A DNA stretch of 64,000 nt from positions 992,001 to 1,056,000 of the forward strand of contig JAHQIY010000006.1 in the NCBI GenBank assembly GCA_019054805.1, written 5' to 3'. Within the stretch, counting starts at the first letter, position 1; each line of letters begins with the position of its first letter. This DNA is from Brachionus manjavacas (Eukaryota > Rotifera > Eurotatoria > Ploima > Brachionidae). Below, piece after piece: positions 50,201 to 62,013 of the stretch. Both the position numbers and the translations under genes were made by a program. A model generated the notes under the pieces. The model did not search any database, was not told the DNA's origin, and was given only the letters and a program-made list of their open reading frames with translations.

Positions 50201-53200
50201 GATAAAAGCATAAATAAAAACTAGAATAAAAATGCTATATTCTTTCAAAATTTCGTTTTATTTTTCAAAATATTAAAGGAGTTATTTTTTTAAATTTATT
50301 AATTAAATTTATTATTTTTATTATTAAGTTCTATTTTAATTTAGAATTGAAAAATAAAATTTTTAATATTACCTAATAATAGAATTTTAACATTTAAATA
50401 AAAAAATTTAAAAATTTAAAAAAATGTTCTTATTAGAATAGAAGACAAAAAAAAAATTTAAAAATATTGATATTTTTTTTAATAATTAATTATTTCCTGT
50501 TAATGAAAATTTATTCTTATTGAATGCTGTTTTATCTTATTAAAAATTTAAAAAAATTAATTTAAATTATGATAAAGTACAAAAAGGATTTAAACTTTTT
50601 AATATTCTCATTTTCGGGGTTGAGAAGTTCATTTCAATTAGATCGCTTCAATTCAGAAAAACTTGAATAACTTTTTTGCAAAACTAGATAATTTAGATCT
50701 GTGAAATGCTTAATGGTTAAGCAACTTTGCTTAACCCAAAAATAAAAGTCTGCAACTACTCTGCAATTTAATTGCACACTTGATTTGAATACTTTTTAAT
50801 GGGGTGCAGATGGAAAAAATTGCAAAGTATTTTGCAGACCTATTTTACTGCAATAAGCAAATTTGCTTATAATTAAGCATTTTACAGAACTGAATTATAT
50901 CTCTTTTAGTAAAAAATTTATTCAAGTTTTTCTGAATTGGAAAGATCGAATTGAAACGAACTTCACAACCTTTCATTTACAATACCTCTTATCAACCCAA
51001 TATGAAACTCATTTCTCTTAGTCAAACAAATATTAACAATCTTATAAAATTTTCTCTTTTTTAACAATTTTTCCTATCAAATTAATTTAATTTTTTATTA
51101 TATTTTTTATATTTGAATAATTTAAATTTGAATCTTTTGGCTAAATCTATTTTTCATTAATAATTTTTTTATCACTTTAGTTTCGCTGAGTGTCTGTTGG
51201 TATAGCCTAAAACAAAATTTTGTATCTTATAATAAAACAGATGGCAATGATAAAATTATTTTAAATTTAAAGTACAGAAAATGGGTTTTTAAAATCGTAA
51301 AACTGGGTAAAAAAAATGAGTTATCAGAACAATGAAAAATTAAGCGTCAGCTTAAAAGATTTTTAAGATTTTTTTTCTAATTTTAGCTTAGGCTCTTAGG
51401 AACAAGAAAACCCCGACCCTAGTATTGAAACCAACCATTATATTTATGCTTAATTTTTTTTATAATGCGAAACTAATTTTTAGATTTTTTATATTTAATA
51501 AATAGATTTTTTTTCACTTTGTTAATTTGAATTTTATACTTAGCTAGTAATTTAATTTTTTGCTATTCATTTACCTCAACTTTTACGAAAAAACGCTTTT
51601 CTCAAAGATTTTTAATCAAATTTGATTCTGTAAAAAAATAATATTTTTTCGAGTTTTTTTAACAAGTTAAATTGATAAGTTTTACAAAAAAAATTATTTT
51701 TAGATAAAGATAGTTTAATTTTTTGAGTTTGAATTACAAAATGTATCCAATGTTGAAATAACATTGATAAAGTGCGATGTTTCAAATAAAAAATATAATT
51801 TTAAGTTAATATTGCAAGCATGAAAAACCTGGTATTTTTTTGTAAATTTTGACTTTGGGTTTGTGATATGATGATCCTTAAGATAATATTTGTAGTTTAA
51901 AAAACTATCTAAGCTCTGTCTTCCATTCTTTATCAATTGAGTATTTGTTAATAAGCACCAAACGAAAGTAAATTATTACTTTTGTCAAAATTTTATATGA
52001 AAACAAAGTTTTTCGTGTCTAGTCCGTTAGGTAAATTATGGTTCACCTGTTACTGGAACGATTCTTGTTCTCAGGTTTAATGAACTATTAGTTCACTTAG
52101 TTTAAAAAAGCTAATGTAATAATAAAAAATAAGATAGAAAATTCATAGTTGGGCGGAGTAGGAAAATTTTGCGAAATAGATGAATCTATGTTCCCCATAG
52201 TCAAACTCTTTAAGGGTGAACAATTTATTTTAATTTTCTTTGATTTTTATTATTTATGCTGAAATGCAAAGATTTAAGAAGAGAGCGCATTTAGGTATTT
52301 GGGATTATGGAAAGAGTAATACCAAGTCAATCAGATCAGAGCAAATGCTATTTCTAAAGCTCCTTCAAAAAACTATTAACTAATTTTTATTTCAGTTTCG
52401 AGAATAAGGCATTCTATTAAATTTTGATATTTATTCAATTTGTTCGCATTTTGAACATTTTGAACAAAAAAATTGGGTGAACTAATAGTTCACAAAACCT
52501 GGGAACAGTATATTTCGGATAATAAGTGAAAAATGGTTCACCTAACCGACTAGATCCAGTTTTTAAATGATTGAGAATTTAGTCAAAATGAATTATTTAT
52601 CTATTTTTTTTTACTTTTTAATGCTCATTTTTTTTATTTTTATTTATTTAATTTTTTATTATTTAATTATATTTTTAGTTTTTTCATATGTTTCTAGTCT
52701 GAATGAGCATTTGCTCGGGAAAAAATAAACAAATGAATTATTTAAAAATTAAAAAAGAATTTTCAATATTTTTTTCAGATTTTAAATTAAAAATTAAACT
52801 CATTCTATTTCACTAAAGAGTTTAATTTCAAATTTGAAAATGATTACAAAATGTATCCAATTTTGAAATTCCATTCAAAAAGTGCAATTTTTAAAATAAT
52901 TTTTTCAGTCTTAAATAAAAAACTTTTTTATTTAAGACTGAAAAAATTAATAATTTTAAGTTAATATTGCAAGCCTTTTCATTTTTTAGATTAAACTTGA
53001 TAAAGAAATAGAAAGAGTTTAATTTTTATCTGGAAATTTGAAAAAAATGAAAATTCTTTTTCTAAACTTTAAAATAATTTATTTATTTGTTTACCAAATT
53101 CTGGTAAAACCGCAAATTTAGCTATTTAATTGAATAAAGCCATTTAATAGAATAACTAATGTTTTAAATGCTTGAAAAAATTTCAAAATAGGTAAATAAT

Positions 53201-55601
53201 TTTTAGATTTGGTGAACCAATATTTCACAAAACCTGAGAACAAGAACTGTTCCAGTAACAGGTTAACCATAGTTCACTTAACCGACTAGACCCGAATAAT
53301 TTTATTATTTTCTTTATAAATTTTGAATACATTTTGTAATTCAAACACAAAAAATTAAACCATATTTAAAAGCATTTAATTTTTTTAAATTCTAAAGATG
53401 TCTCCAGAAAAATATAGCTACATTTCATTTCAAGTCTTTGTTTCAACTCCCAGGTTGAGTTCCTTCGTTCTAGATGTCATGATCGCGTGAATTAAAATTA
53501 AAATTCTGTCACAAAGATGGTGGAAGTTAAGTAAAAAAACCTTGATTGAATCTAAAATTTTAAATACCATTGGGAAAAGGAGTTTTACAGCTCAGAGCCA
53601 TCTATTTTAAATATTTAATAAACTATCAAAAAAAAACAAACTTAAGTATTTTGGCGTTGTATTGTTAATAGCTGCAAATCATCTGCATATTTATCTCCAG
53701 AAACAGTTGGATTGAATGTGATTATTACATAATATTGACAAGTTATGATAGAAACAAGGAATTGGAGACGATTAAAGATTTAACTATATTATAAACAAAA
53801 AATATTAATTGATTAATTGACAATTTTTTCTTTTTTTTATTCTTTAATAAACCTATTGTGATTATGTAACTTTGATTGATTTATTTTATTTTTATGTCAT
53901 TATGAACACTTTTATTTTAGACACTGCTATTTTGATGATTTACCAATATTTTACGTAAAAGAAGGTAAACTCCTCGTATCGCGAGAAAAAAAATTGATAA
54001 ATTAATACTCACTCTCTGCCTGGTAATAGGTACACTTTGACAAAAGGATCTGAATACCCATTTGCATCTTTGGCTATCAGATTTCTAGCTTGCAAAATTT
54101 TCACCATTATCTGCTGATCCTTCTCACTATGTGACAACTGAATTTGCAAATCACCGAATAAATGAATATCGTTATCAATTTGAGCATGTTTAGTAAAATT
54201 ATTAGAAATAAATTTTTTTTCGCTCTCTGCTGGATTCAACAGGCTGTTATTTACATTTGTAGATTGCTCAGGACTGCAATTAGCAGAAGCGATGCTCTCT
54301 GAATCTTCTGCATTGGAAATGCCATGCATTCCATCAAGTTTTTCCATTTCTAAATGGCCATAGTGATTTAACTTTTCAAAATCATTGCTATTCACTCGGA
54401 TCCTCACATCAGTCTGCTTCTTGTTATTGCATGATTCCGAGCTGTCAGTGTCAGGATTATTTCTGTAAGGGGAAGAGGAGCGAAAACGTGCAAGGTTTAT
54501 CATTTGGTCGCAATTCGAGTCGGTTTGTTCATTTTTTTTGTCATTGCTTGGTGAAGATTGATCAAAAAAAATAGGTGAATGGCTAGAGGCTCTTCTTGAG
54601 GATGCAGCAATCTTTTCCGACTTCAAATAGTTGCCATTATCTGGACTGCTCATTGGAATTTGGCAATCAAGATTAATTGATTGTTTTTGTAAAAGAGAAT
54701 ACAAAAGAGCCGGATCTGTGATGACCATGTCCCGATTGGATACTGCTTCTTTTCGTTTGACAGATAGTTCTCTAAAGCCCCTGCCTTCACGATTCCGAGT
54801 GATTTTAGAGGCGCTTTTTGCATTTTTCGGCTGTTGATATTTTACATTTAGAGGTGCAATTTCGTCATCTTCATTTGGAAAATTAAATTTATTCTCATTT
54901 GGTATTTGGATGTTGTCTGCACTATTTGGATGGACATTTTTAAAATTGTCTGTGATCTCCGCTGAAATCGTTTCTGCTATTTCTTCATTTTTGTTTTTTC
55001 CTTGTTCCAGATCAAGCTTGTCTAGGCCTAAATCCTCAAATTGGTCTCCTTTATCAAATCGAAAAGTATGAGGGCTCAAAGAACACTTTCTGGCCGAATT
55101 TAAATTCTTGAGCTCAGGCTCGCTGTCCACCATATAAGTCTGGGATTTGGAATATGTTGTTTTGAGATTGGAGTCGATTTCCTTCTGAATCGATGATTTG
55201 CTCTGGTAAAAACTTTTATTCAAGTTGATCTCAATAAATGGCTCGTCTGAAATAACTCGAGCGTGTGCAATCGAGTTGCTTCTTTGCTGTCTCTGGATTA
55301 AAAGGTGATTAGGTGATTTTGATGCTGGTTCCAGATCAGATTTGGACTGATCAAATGACTTGTTCAACCATTCGGTCACATTTTCTAGTCTTGGCTTCAA
55401 TATTGATGAAAAGTTTTCCGCTGAGTTAGAGCTTGGGTCCCCTGTGTTTTCAGCCGAAATTGACATGTTTGAAGAACATAATGAACTCGAATTGTTCAAG
55501 TTTATGATGGACATTTTGTTTTCTTTAGTACTGTCACTAGGAATCAAGGGTAAGCTACGGTTCCCTCTAACATTAGTCTGCTCATTTGAATTTATGTTTT
55601 G
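47205..55601 (-). CDS. PCLO-like: Piccolo/Fife-like active-zone protein, last three exons (5' partial)
   Basis: Exons on minus: 55601-54013 (phase 0 in, phase 2 out), 47593-47409 (out phase 1), 47296-47205 with TAA. Together 622 codons in one frame. About 480 Ser/Asn-rich, low-complexity residues precede one C2 domain: [88 protein letters not shown]. The LQARNL...[16 protein letters not shown] string and KRRTKHV are much closer to Piccolo/Fife C2A than to RIM. All five acidic calcium ligands expected in loops 1 and 3 are present. Piccolo/Fife organise the presynaptic active zone; the upstream zinc-finger and PDZ parts are not in the visible exons. Protein ends soon after C2, as in short Piccolo forms. 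Confidence 0.85.
47409..47593 (-). CDS. PCLO-like: Piccolo-like exon: C2 core
   Basis: 185 nt. The acceptor AATAAAG completes a Glu codon, giving [13 protein letters not shown]. It contains [11 protein letters not shown], with the loop-3 aspartates. The 9-residue insertion between GR and KRRTK known from mammalian Piccolo C2A is shorter here. The longer open frame on the same strand (47450-47704) is in another register and is not coding. Confidence 0.88.
48393..48610 (+). mobile_element. Candidate solo LTR
   Basis: 218 bp starting TGTTATTAATTAACACGCCT and ending TTATTATTCCAGTAACA, so with TGTTA...TAACA ends. Inside are CTATATATAAG (TATA-like) and, near the end, AATAAA in TTGCAATAAACTATTAAAC, in the order expected of an LTR. 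No second LTR, primer-binding site or gag/pol is visible, and I could not find a clean 5-bp target duplication. Confidence 0.35.
48605..49045 (-). mobile_element. LINE-H C-terminal fragment, second copy
   Basis: About 97% identical to 44390-44820. A TTTTTC-to-TTATTC change makes a stop at 48856. Truncated at 49045, and abuts the candidate LTR at its other end. Lies in the 6.4-kb intron of the Piccolo-like gene. Confidence 0.75.
49169..50211 (+). pseudogene. Tc1/mariner-superfamily transposase (degenerate)
   Basis: Starts [20 protein letters not shown] and reads through an HTH region ([20 protein letters not shown]), [20 protein letters not shown] with FYSSNI (first catalytic Asp region), [20 protein letters not shown], then [20 protein letters not shown] (second Asp) and [20 protein letters not shown]. 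The spacing from the second Asp to the Glu of PIEDFW is 37 residues, i.e. DD37E-like, unlike the D34E of classic Tc1. At least five stops and one or two frameshifts. It lies in the Piccolo-like intron. Terminal repeats were not found. Confidence 0.8.
50616..50972. mobile_element. Long-TIR MITE
   Basis: Left arm GGGGTTGAGAAGTTCATTTC, with CAATTCAGAAAAACTTGAAT; right arm is its mirror, ending GAAACGAACTTCACAACC. Arms of about 150 bp leave only a short loop. Another end of the same family is at 61981-62013. Confidence 0.78.
51712..53366. mobile_element. Composite inverted-repeat element
   Basis: Outer arms share GTTTGAATTACAAAATGTAT (51726) and its mirror at 53329-53348. Inside are ends with TCTAGTCGGTTAAGTGAAC-like sequence: left at 52015-52080, right at 52475-52557 and again at 53215-53293, each followed by the CCTGTTACTGGAAC / GTTCCAGTAACAGG block. 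It looks like one TIR element inserted into another. Partial copies at 8975-9180 and 25500-25770. No ORF. Confidence 0.65.
54013..55601 (-). CDS. PCLO-like: Piccolo-like exon: disordered region and start of C2
   Basis: Acceptor TTTCTTTATAG on minus, then [20 protein letters not shown]. The interior is rich in S, N, K, E and D with possible phosphosites ([31 protein letters not shown]). The C2 starts about 45 residues before the end. Donor GTGAGT at 54012-54007. Confidence 0.88.
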
Positions 55602-56039
55602 CTATAAAGAAATAGCTATTTAAATGAGTAATTTTTAAAAAAAGTTTTTTTTTTTTAATAAAAAAATATTTAATTTCGGTTTTTAAAATATTTGATTAAA
55701 AAAATTTTCTATTTACAGAGTGGTTACGGTGGTTCATTTAATCAAATTTTCTTATATCAGACTTTTGTACAAGTTTTATTTATATCATAAAAAAGCTAAT
55801 ACTAAACTTTTGATAAATTGACAATTTTTAAAAAGCTTTATTATAACCCTCAAGTTATAATTTTTCCTTCAACATATCTTATTTCACTAATCAACTTGAC
55901 AGTTTCTAGATCATTTAAAATTTAAAAAATTCGTATTAATTTAATTTTTAATTTAATTTGATTTATTCAAAAAAATTACGCCTGACTTGGCGATATTTTA
56001 CATTGAAATATAATAAATATAATAATTCACAAAAGTTAA
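55602..56039. other. Intron upstream of the Piccolo-like exon
   Basis: AT-rich. The first 80 bases belong to the segment duplicated at 58608-58777. Confidence 0.4.
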
Positions 56040-56460
56040 GTTTTTGTATTAAATCCACTCTTTTTCTTCTCGTACCTCTACAGACAAAAGTCAATCAACT
56101 TTATTGCTCTACATTGTACTTTTTCCAATTCCCTCTTTTCTTTTTTCAAGTCCAAACAAGGAATCCAAACACTAACTTGGGTCCAAAAGATTAAAGCCTT
56201 TCCCAAATAATTTCCAAAATTCTATTCGTTATGCCAGAAGACTAGCTAACTTGTGCACTTCATTTTAGATCATTAAAAACAAATCACATTCAGATCCTTT
56301 TCCAATTTTATTTTTTTTAATGACTGTTTTCCAAGTTTATTAAAAATTGTGCAGTTAAACTGAGGATTTTTACTTCCAATATTCATAACTTTACACTTCC
56401 CTATGTTTAAATCAGTCACCCAAGTAATTGCCTAATTCAAAATACAGCATCTATATTATA
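56040..56460 (-). mobile_element. LINE RT C-terminal remnant
   Basis: Minus reading TDLNIGKCKVMNIGSKNPQF, LEKDLNVICF and VFGFLVWT with ELEKVQCRAIKLIDF: the region after the catalytic box and the C-terminal domain of a jockey/CR1 LINE, with stops and a frame change. Confidence 0.65.
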
Positions 56461-58607
56461 TTAAAATTATATTAATATTAAAATTAAAGCCAAGATATTT
56501 TTTAGATGATTAAGGATCCTATTTAGTGGGCCAGTATTTTATTTTTCTGGTATTTGATGATCAGAACGATTGATTAGGCAGAAAAAAATACCTTTTAGAC
56601 ACCGTTTAGTTCAAATACCTGTGATGATTACACAGAGTATTATTGTTCAGCTACCGATGGCAATAAAGCAGCAAAAGAAAATCTCAGCACTGTTATCGAA
56701 ATGCGCTGCCATTCATTTGACCAGTTTAAAAAAATGGCCCTAACTTTGCAGTTACCAAATGATGCTTCTTCTGAAAAATTGAGATTGAGCTTTTACTTTA
56801 TTTTAAAATTGAGTTTTTACTGCTAAATTTGCTATTTTTTAACTGATAAAAGTTTTTGTGAATGATAATGGAGAAGAAAATTCAAAATAATTAACATTTA
56901 ATCTTAAAAAAGTCATTAATGAAAGGGGTTCAAAACCTTTTACAGTATAAAATCTAAAAGGATATTGCAATTTTTGTTGCTTCTTTGGGAATTGATTTTT
57001 AAGTGTTTGAAATTAATAAGATGTTTTTTATTTTTTAAATCATGAATAAAACTGAAAATGAAAATTTGACGGTGATTGTGAAAATTTTTAGATCGATAAA
57101 ACTACAGAGATGACATATTTTAAAATTTATCTTATTTAATTAATCAGTTAAGAAAAAAAGAGGTGATAAAATAAAACAAATCTTGATAACATAAAAAATT
57201 ATTTAAAATTAGTTCCATTTAAAAATTAAAATTAGATATAATATTTTTTATTTTAAAGAACAATTTTTAGAGCAATCTAAACTAAAAAATTTTTTTTTAA
57301 CTTCATTAGAATTTAAAAAAAAAAGAAAAACCAAGAATTTTTAAGTGTTAAATTTTTTGGTTTTTTTTAGCAATCTCTGTGTGTGATTTTGAAATTAAAA
57401 AAATTAAAATGATCTTTAAAAAAATTAATATTGTTTAAAGTAATCAATGTTATAAAAATGTTTCCCAATTCACTCTTAAGCTTTTAACTAGATTCATTTA
57501 ATAAAAAAACAGTATATTTTAAACCTTTTAAAATTACAAAAAATTGGTTTGTAATAGAAAGAAATAACTTTTAAATTTTATATTTAAATATTTATTTGTA
57601 GAAACACAAGTTTTACAATTGTTTAAATTATGCTTTTAATTGAAAAATTTATTGTGATTATCTGATTTACCTTTAATATAGCTGCTTCAGTTTTACTTTT
57701 AAAATTGTTTTTAAATCCTTTAAATTTGAGTCATAATTAATGAAAAATTTTAAATAAGTATTTTTTGATCGAATTTCATTTATAAAAGGTAATGCATTGA
57801 TTCTTTTTTGTTTCCAATTTGATTACTAATTTCCTAAAACTTTTTTTTAATTATTTTAAATTCGTGATGATCAACAACTTGATTATTCACTCTTTTTTAA
57901 AAACCTTTTTAATTTGAATTTATTTTATGCTATTTAGGAATAGTTTCTTAAATAATTAATTTTTAAATTATTTATGGAAAACTAGAACCTCCGTTTTTTA
58001 CAACCTCAGACAAAATTGACAAAGATTTCCTCTAAAAACAACAATAAACTATTTTCATTAATAAAATAATTTTTTTTCCAGAAAAAAATGTCTTCTGAAA
58101 TTAGTTTTTAATTAAAAAAATCAATTTTTATTCTAATTGCATAAAAAATCTCTATTGAATAAAATAACTTTATTTTCCTAAAAATCATTTTTAAATTTGG
58201 AAATAATTTTTGCTGAAAAAAAAGTATGGCTTTGATTGTGAATTAGTGATTGAACATAGGCGTTATCCAAGTACCAAAAATAGACTAAAATTCGTGGGTA
58301 TAATCGTGCTTAGTTAAAAAATTTTAATTTTTACAATTGCTATTTACATTCTTAAAATAATTTAAAATCGCTTTTCATTTCGAGAAGCATTTCTATATCA
58401 AAAATTAAGTTTATGTGAAGGAAAATTATTGATTAAAAATTCTAAGCCTTTGAAAACATCGTAATATTTATCTTGACATATCTTAACTTATTCGTTTACA
58501 TTATGTGATAAAAAGCTTTTTTTGATTTTCTTTGCTTTGTTTTATAAAATTTAATTTAATCTTGAAATTAAAAATTAATAACTTTGGCCTTAAAATTTAA
58601 AATTTTT
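56461..58607. other. AT-rich region without genes
   Basis: No gene. 56600-56760 has a short open stretch (DDYTEYYCSATDGNKAAKEN) that recalls the FLYWCH-like remnant at 38905, and both are preceded by a CAGTATTTTATTTTT word, but this is too weak to call. Confidence 0.35.
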
Positions 58608-58777
58608 AATGGACACTTTGTTTACTTTGTTAGTGAAAGCAGGAATTAAGGGGTCGATTCTTTCTAACGCTAGACTGTTCATTTGATTTGAATTTATGTT
58701 TTGTTTGAAAGAAACATTTACTTAAATGAATTTTTTTCAAGTTCTTTTAAAAAGAAAAAAAATATTTAATTTCGGTA
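58608..58777 (-). pseudogene. Decayed duplicate of the Piccolo-like exon edge
   Basis: Aligns in direct orientation with 55506-55680, roughly 70% by eye: ATGGACA-TTTGTTT, TTGAATTTATGTTTTG and AATATTTAATTTCGGT are shared. On minus the acceptor AG of the real exon (TTTATAG) has become CAA, so it cannot be spliced. Confidence 0.65.
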
Positions 58778-60540
58778 CGCAGAAAATCATCACTAATAAG
58801 AATGTAATTTATTAAAACTTGGATTAAATTCCATCTAAAAATCAATAAAATATCCAAACACAAAAATAAAAGATATTTCAAATATAAAATAAAACAGGAA
58901 ATTCAAATCAGATATTTATGTAAGAACACATATTTATTTTGGAAAATATATTGAGTCCTGACTGATTTTAAATAGATTTATTAACTCCTAATATTCAAAT
59001 CTGTTCAATAACTTTTCAATGAATCTTGCATGACTTTTTTGCTTTTCGGCTAAAATTTCCGAAAAAAATCTTAATTTTAAAAACTCATCTTTTTTACTTT
59101 TTTTCTCACAGAATGTTGCTGATCTATCGGAAAATTTGATATGAAATTTTTCAAATTCACGCAATCGTCTGAATTAAATTTGAATTAAGCATATTAAAAT
59201 TTGATATGTAATTTGACTTTAAAATTAATTATTTAAAAATCTTAAATGATATAATTAAACCGTTGAATATTTTTTTAACTAAAATTAGTTAACAGAAGTA
59301 AGTTCCTTCAGAAAAGCGTTGTGTTGGGAACAAAATTTAAACTGGCACAGAGAAATTTTTTCTATTTTATTTTTTCTATTAAAATTTGTCAACTAAAGCA
59401 CTCTTTGTGTCTTGTCTGGAAAATAATTGTTAAATATTGAGACAAACTTTTTATTTTTCTGCAATCATAATGCATTACTAATTTAATTTATCTTTTTAAT
59501 TTAATTTACTTTAATTTTTTTAGCCAAATAGGCATAATTTTATTTAAAAAAAAATTATTAAAAATACATAAATAAAAATAAAAGTAATAAAAGTATTTTT
59601 TATGTGTAAAAAGGTTGACAATTTTTGAAATTGATATTTTTTGTCACTTGAAAAGAAATTTAAAAAAAATTAAGCTCAATTTTTAAATTTATCATTTGGA
59701 TAGAAATAGCTGTGGGTTTAAATTTCATGCTTAAGTATTTTTGTAAATTAAAACACGCATTTTAAGAATTGAAAAAAATTTAAATGAACAAAAATCTTGC
59801 CAAATTTCGTCATCAACTAATTGATTTTGACACGTAGATTTTATTTTAGTCATTTCCCAGCATAAATTCCTGGCTCAAAAATTAAATTCAGTTTAAACGC
59901 GTAATTTTCTGACAAATTTTACTTTTAATTTTGGACCTATTACTCTTCGAAACCAATTTATTTAGGCTTATTAAAAATTTATTAAAATTAAACTTTTCTG
60001 AGTATCAGTTTTCACACATAAAAATGTTTAAATGATAATTTACGTATATTAACTATTACTTTGGTTATGTACGAAAAATATGGAAAAAATTGTGAGTCCA
60101 AAAATAATTATTTTATTTTAAACTTTTTTTGCAAATACCTAAAAATTTACTTTTCTTTTCTTAGTAATCCTACGAAAAAATGCGAATTATTACCCTATGA
60201 TGCGTAATTTTGCAATTTTTGTGTCATTAATTTCTCTTAAAATATCGCAAATAAAATGCGGAAAAATGCATAAATCAAAAAATAACAAATTTTTAATGAA
60301 TTTACCCTTTTAGCATTATTTTTAGGAAAAATTTATTTAAAAAAAAACATTCAACATCTAAAAAAATCAAATTTTAAATTAATGAAATAACAAAAGCTTG
60401 AAAATATCTTTAAAAATCTTTTTAAAAAAAATTTCAGTTTTAAAGAAAATAATTATTTTAAATCATAAACTTTTGCATAATATTTTTTTTGGTTGTACGG
60501 TACAAACTTGTATTTGTGCAAAATTTCGTTGAAATTCAAA
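58778..60540. other. AT-rich region without genes
   Basis: Nothing recognisable on either strand. Confidence 0.4.
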
Positions 60541-60600
60541 AGCTTTTATTTAATTATTATTTATTTATTAATTTCAGATTTTTCAGGCTAGCGCCCTAAA
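60541..60600 (-). repeat. Truncated LINE 3' tail
   Basis: TTATTTATTTATTAATTTC then CAGGCTAGCGCCC on plus is, on minus, GGGCGCTAGCCTG followed by an AAATAAT tail. It matches the GGGCACTAGCCTG word at 44230. Confidence 0.4.
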
Positions 60601-60794
60601 TACTCAAGAGTTTATTATTGAATTAGGAAGAGTAATCATTTAAAAATAATATTTATCTTAACAAAAGATTTTTACATTAAATTTCATGAAAAATATTAAC
60701 AATTCTTTTTAAAAGTTTTTAAAAATTTTACGAAAAAAAATTTTGTTTGTTTTTAGATTTGGTTCTAGGCTACATAGAATAATAATAATAATTT

Positions 60795-60824
60795 TTTTTT
60801 GACTTTGACTTTTGACCAACTCTG
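60795..60824. mobile_element. hAT-like terminal repeat
   Basis: TTTGACTTTTGACCAACTCTG, the mirror of CAGAGTTGGTCAAAAGTC. Same family as 24638, 15163 and 63566. The other end was not found. Confidence 0.5.
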
Positions 60825-61138
60825 ATGAAAACTAAAAGAAAGAGAATTTAAAGCGCTTAAGTCTGAATTTACGTAATATCATATTAAATTGGCACTTACT
60901 CTAAAAAAACCTAATTAGACAATTGTCTAAGCTAAGACCGATTTGTAACATCTTCCTTTTCTTCTTACCTAGCATTGCTCTCAAAGCATTTAAAAACAAG
61001 TTTTCCAAACAGTTAAAAAATGTTTTTGAATTAAAAGTTTAACTTAATTTAACCAATTTTTAAATTTTTATATTTACCACATTTTACAAAAAAAAAACCA
61101 TTATTTTAAATAATAAACTAAAAAAAAACTGAAAAACT

Positions 61139-61387
61139 GAAAATCTTTAAGAATAAGGATTTTTTTTCAAAGAAATTTTGGCCCTTTTTTTTAACGTTAA
61201 TTTCCGTAATTTAACAAAAATTTACGATAATTAACGTAGATTAGCGTAAATTTGTGAATTTTAGTATTTTTGGTATTTTATGGTAATTTAAGTTAATTAA
61301 CCTAGATTTTTGTCAAACTACGGAAATTAACTTTAAAAAAAAGCGCCAAAATTTCATGGGGAAAAATCCTTATTCTTGAAAATTTTC
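61139..61387. mobile_element. Hairpin MITE
   Basis: Left arm GAATAAGGATTTTTTTTCAA, GAAATTTTGGC and TTAATTTCCGTA at 61151-61207 is mirrored at 61317-61380 (TACGGAAATTAA, GCCAAAATTTC, AAAATCCTTATTC). The loop holds TTACGATAATTAACG-like words as in the Tc1-type MITEs. Confidence 0.7.
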
Positions 61388-61419
61388 AATTTTTAAATTT
61401 TTTTTATCAAAGGTCTCTT

Positions 61420-61870
61420 GGTGCATAATATGTTGGACAGGGTTTCATTTTTTAGATTTAACATTGATCTGACTGCTGAATTTTAAAAGACTTATATTTT
61501 GATATTAGTTCCTGAGAATGAGTTCAGACAGGATAAAATATAATCTAAAATAGATCCAACTGAAGATTTCCTAAAGGCTTCCTAAAATTTAGATTGCATT
61601 TTTTATTTCATAAAAATCTTAATTAAATTAGACTTGAATTACAAAGTTCTTTAGTTTAATCTATCATTGAGGCATAAAATTTAAATTATAGTCGGAATTT
61701 ATACCAAGAAACTTCTTGTCTAATGATTTTATTTCCATTAATTTCCATTTTATATTTTGAAAAGAAAATCGCAAAAGACCTTTCAAATGACATCCTCATT
61801 TTCCACTAGCAAAGCGATTCTTTTAATTGATCTAAGTATTTTTTAAATTTTTTCAAATTACCCTGTTTTT
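61420..61870 (-). mobile_element. LINE-B fragment, strongly decayed
   Basis: Minus reading gives the GNLKKF, LDQLKESL and WKMRMSFERS regions, then INGNKIIRQE. It covers the same RT part as 2780-3250 with many changes and no open frame. Confidence 0.6.
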
Positions 61871-61980
61871 ATAAAAAAATTGCCAAGATCATAAAAAAAA
61901 GAACGAATATTTACTATTTATTTAACTAATTCTCTAATACTTTATTTCATTCTATTCAAAATTTGTTATCAAAGAACCAA

Positions 61981-62013
61981 ATTGATCGAATTGAAACCAA
62001 CTTCACAACCCCT
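61981..62013. mobile_element. Isolated TIR of the 50616 MITE family
   Basis: ATTGATCGAATTGAAACCAA followed by CTTCACAACCCCTC mirrors GGGGTTGTGAAGTT, the end of the element at 50616-50972. Confidence 0.6.

Noticed and set aside
54631..54837. Plus-strand frame within the Piccolo-like exon
   Set aside because: Mirror of the Ser/Asn-rich coding sequence; no start context or homology.
56600..56770. Open stretch DDYTEYYCSATDGNKAAKEN as a second FLYWCH-like finger
   Set aside because: Only one Cys position fits, and the similarity to 38905 is too short to support.
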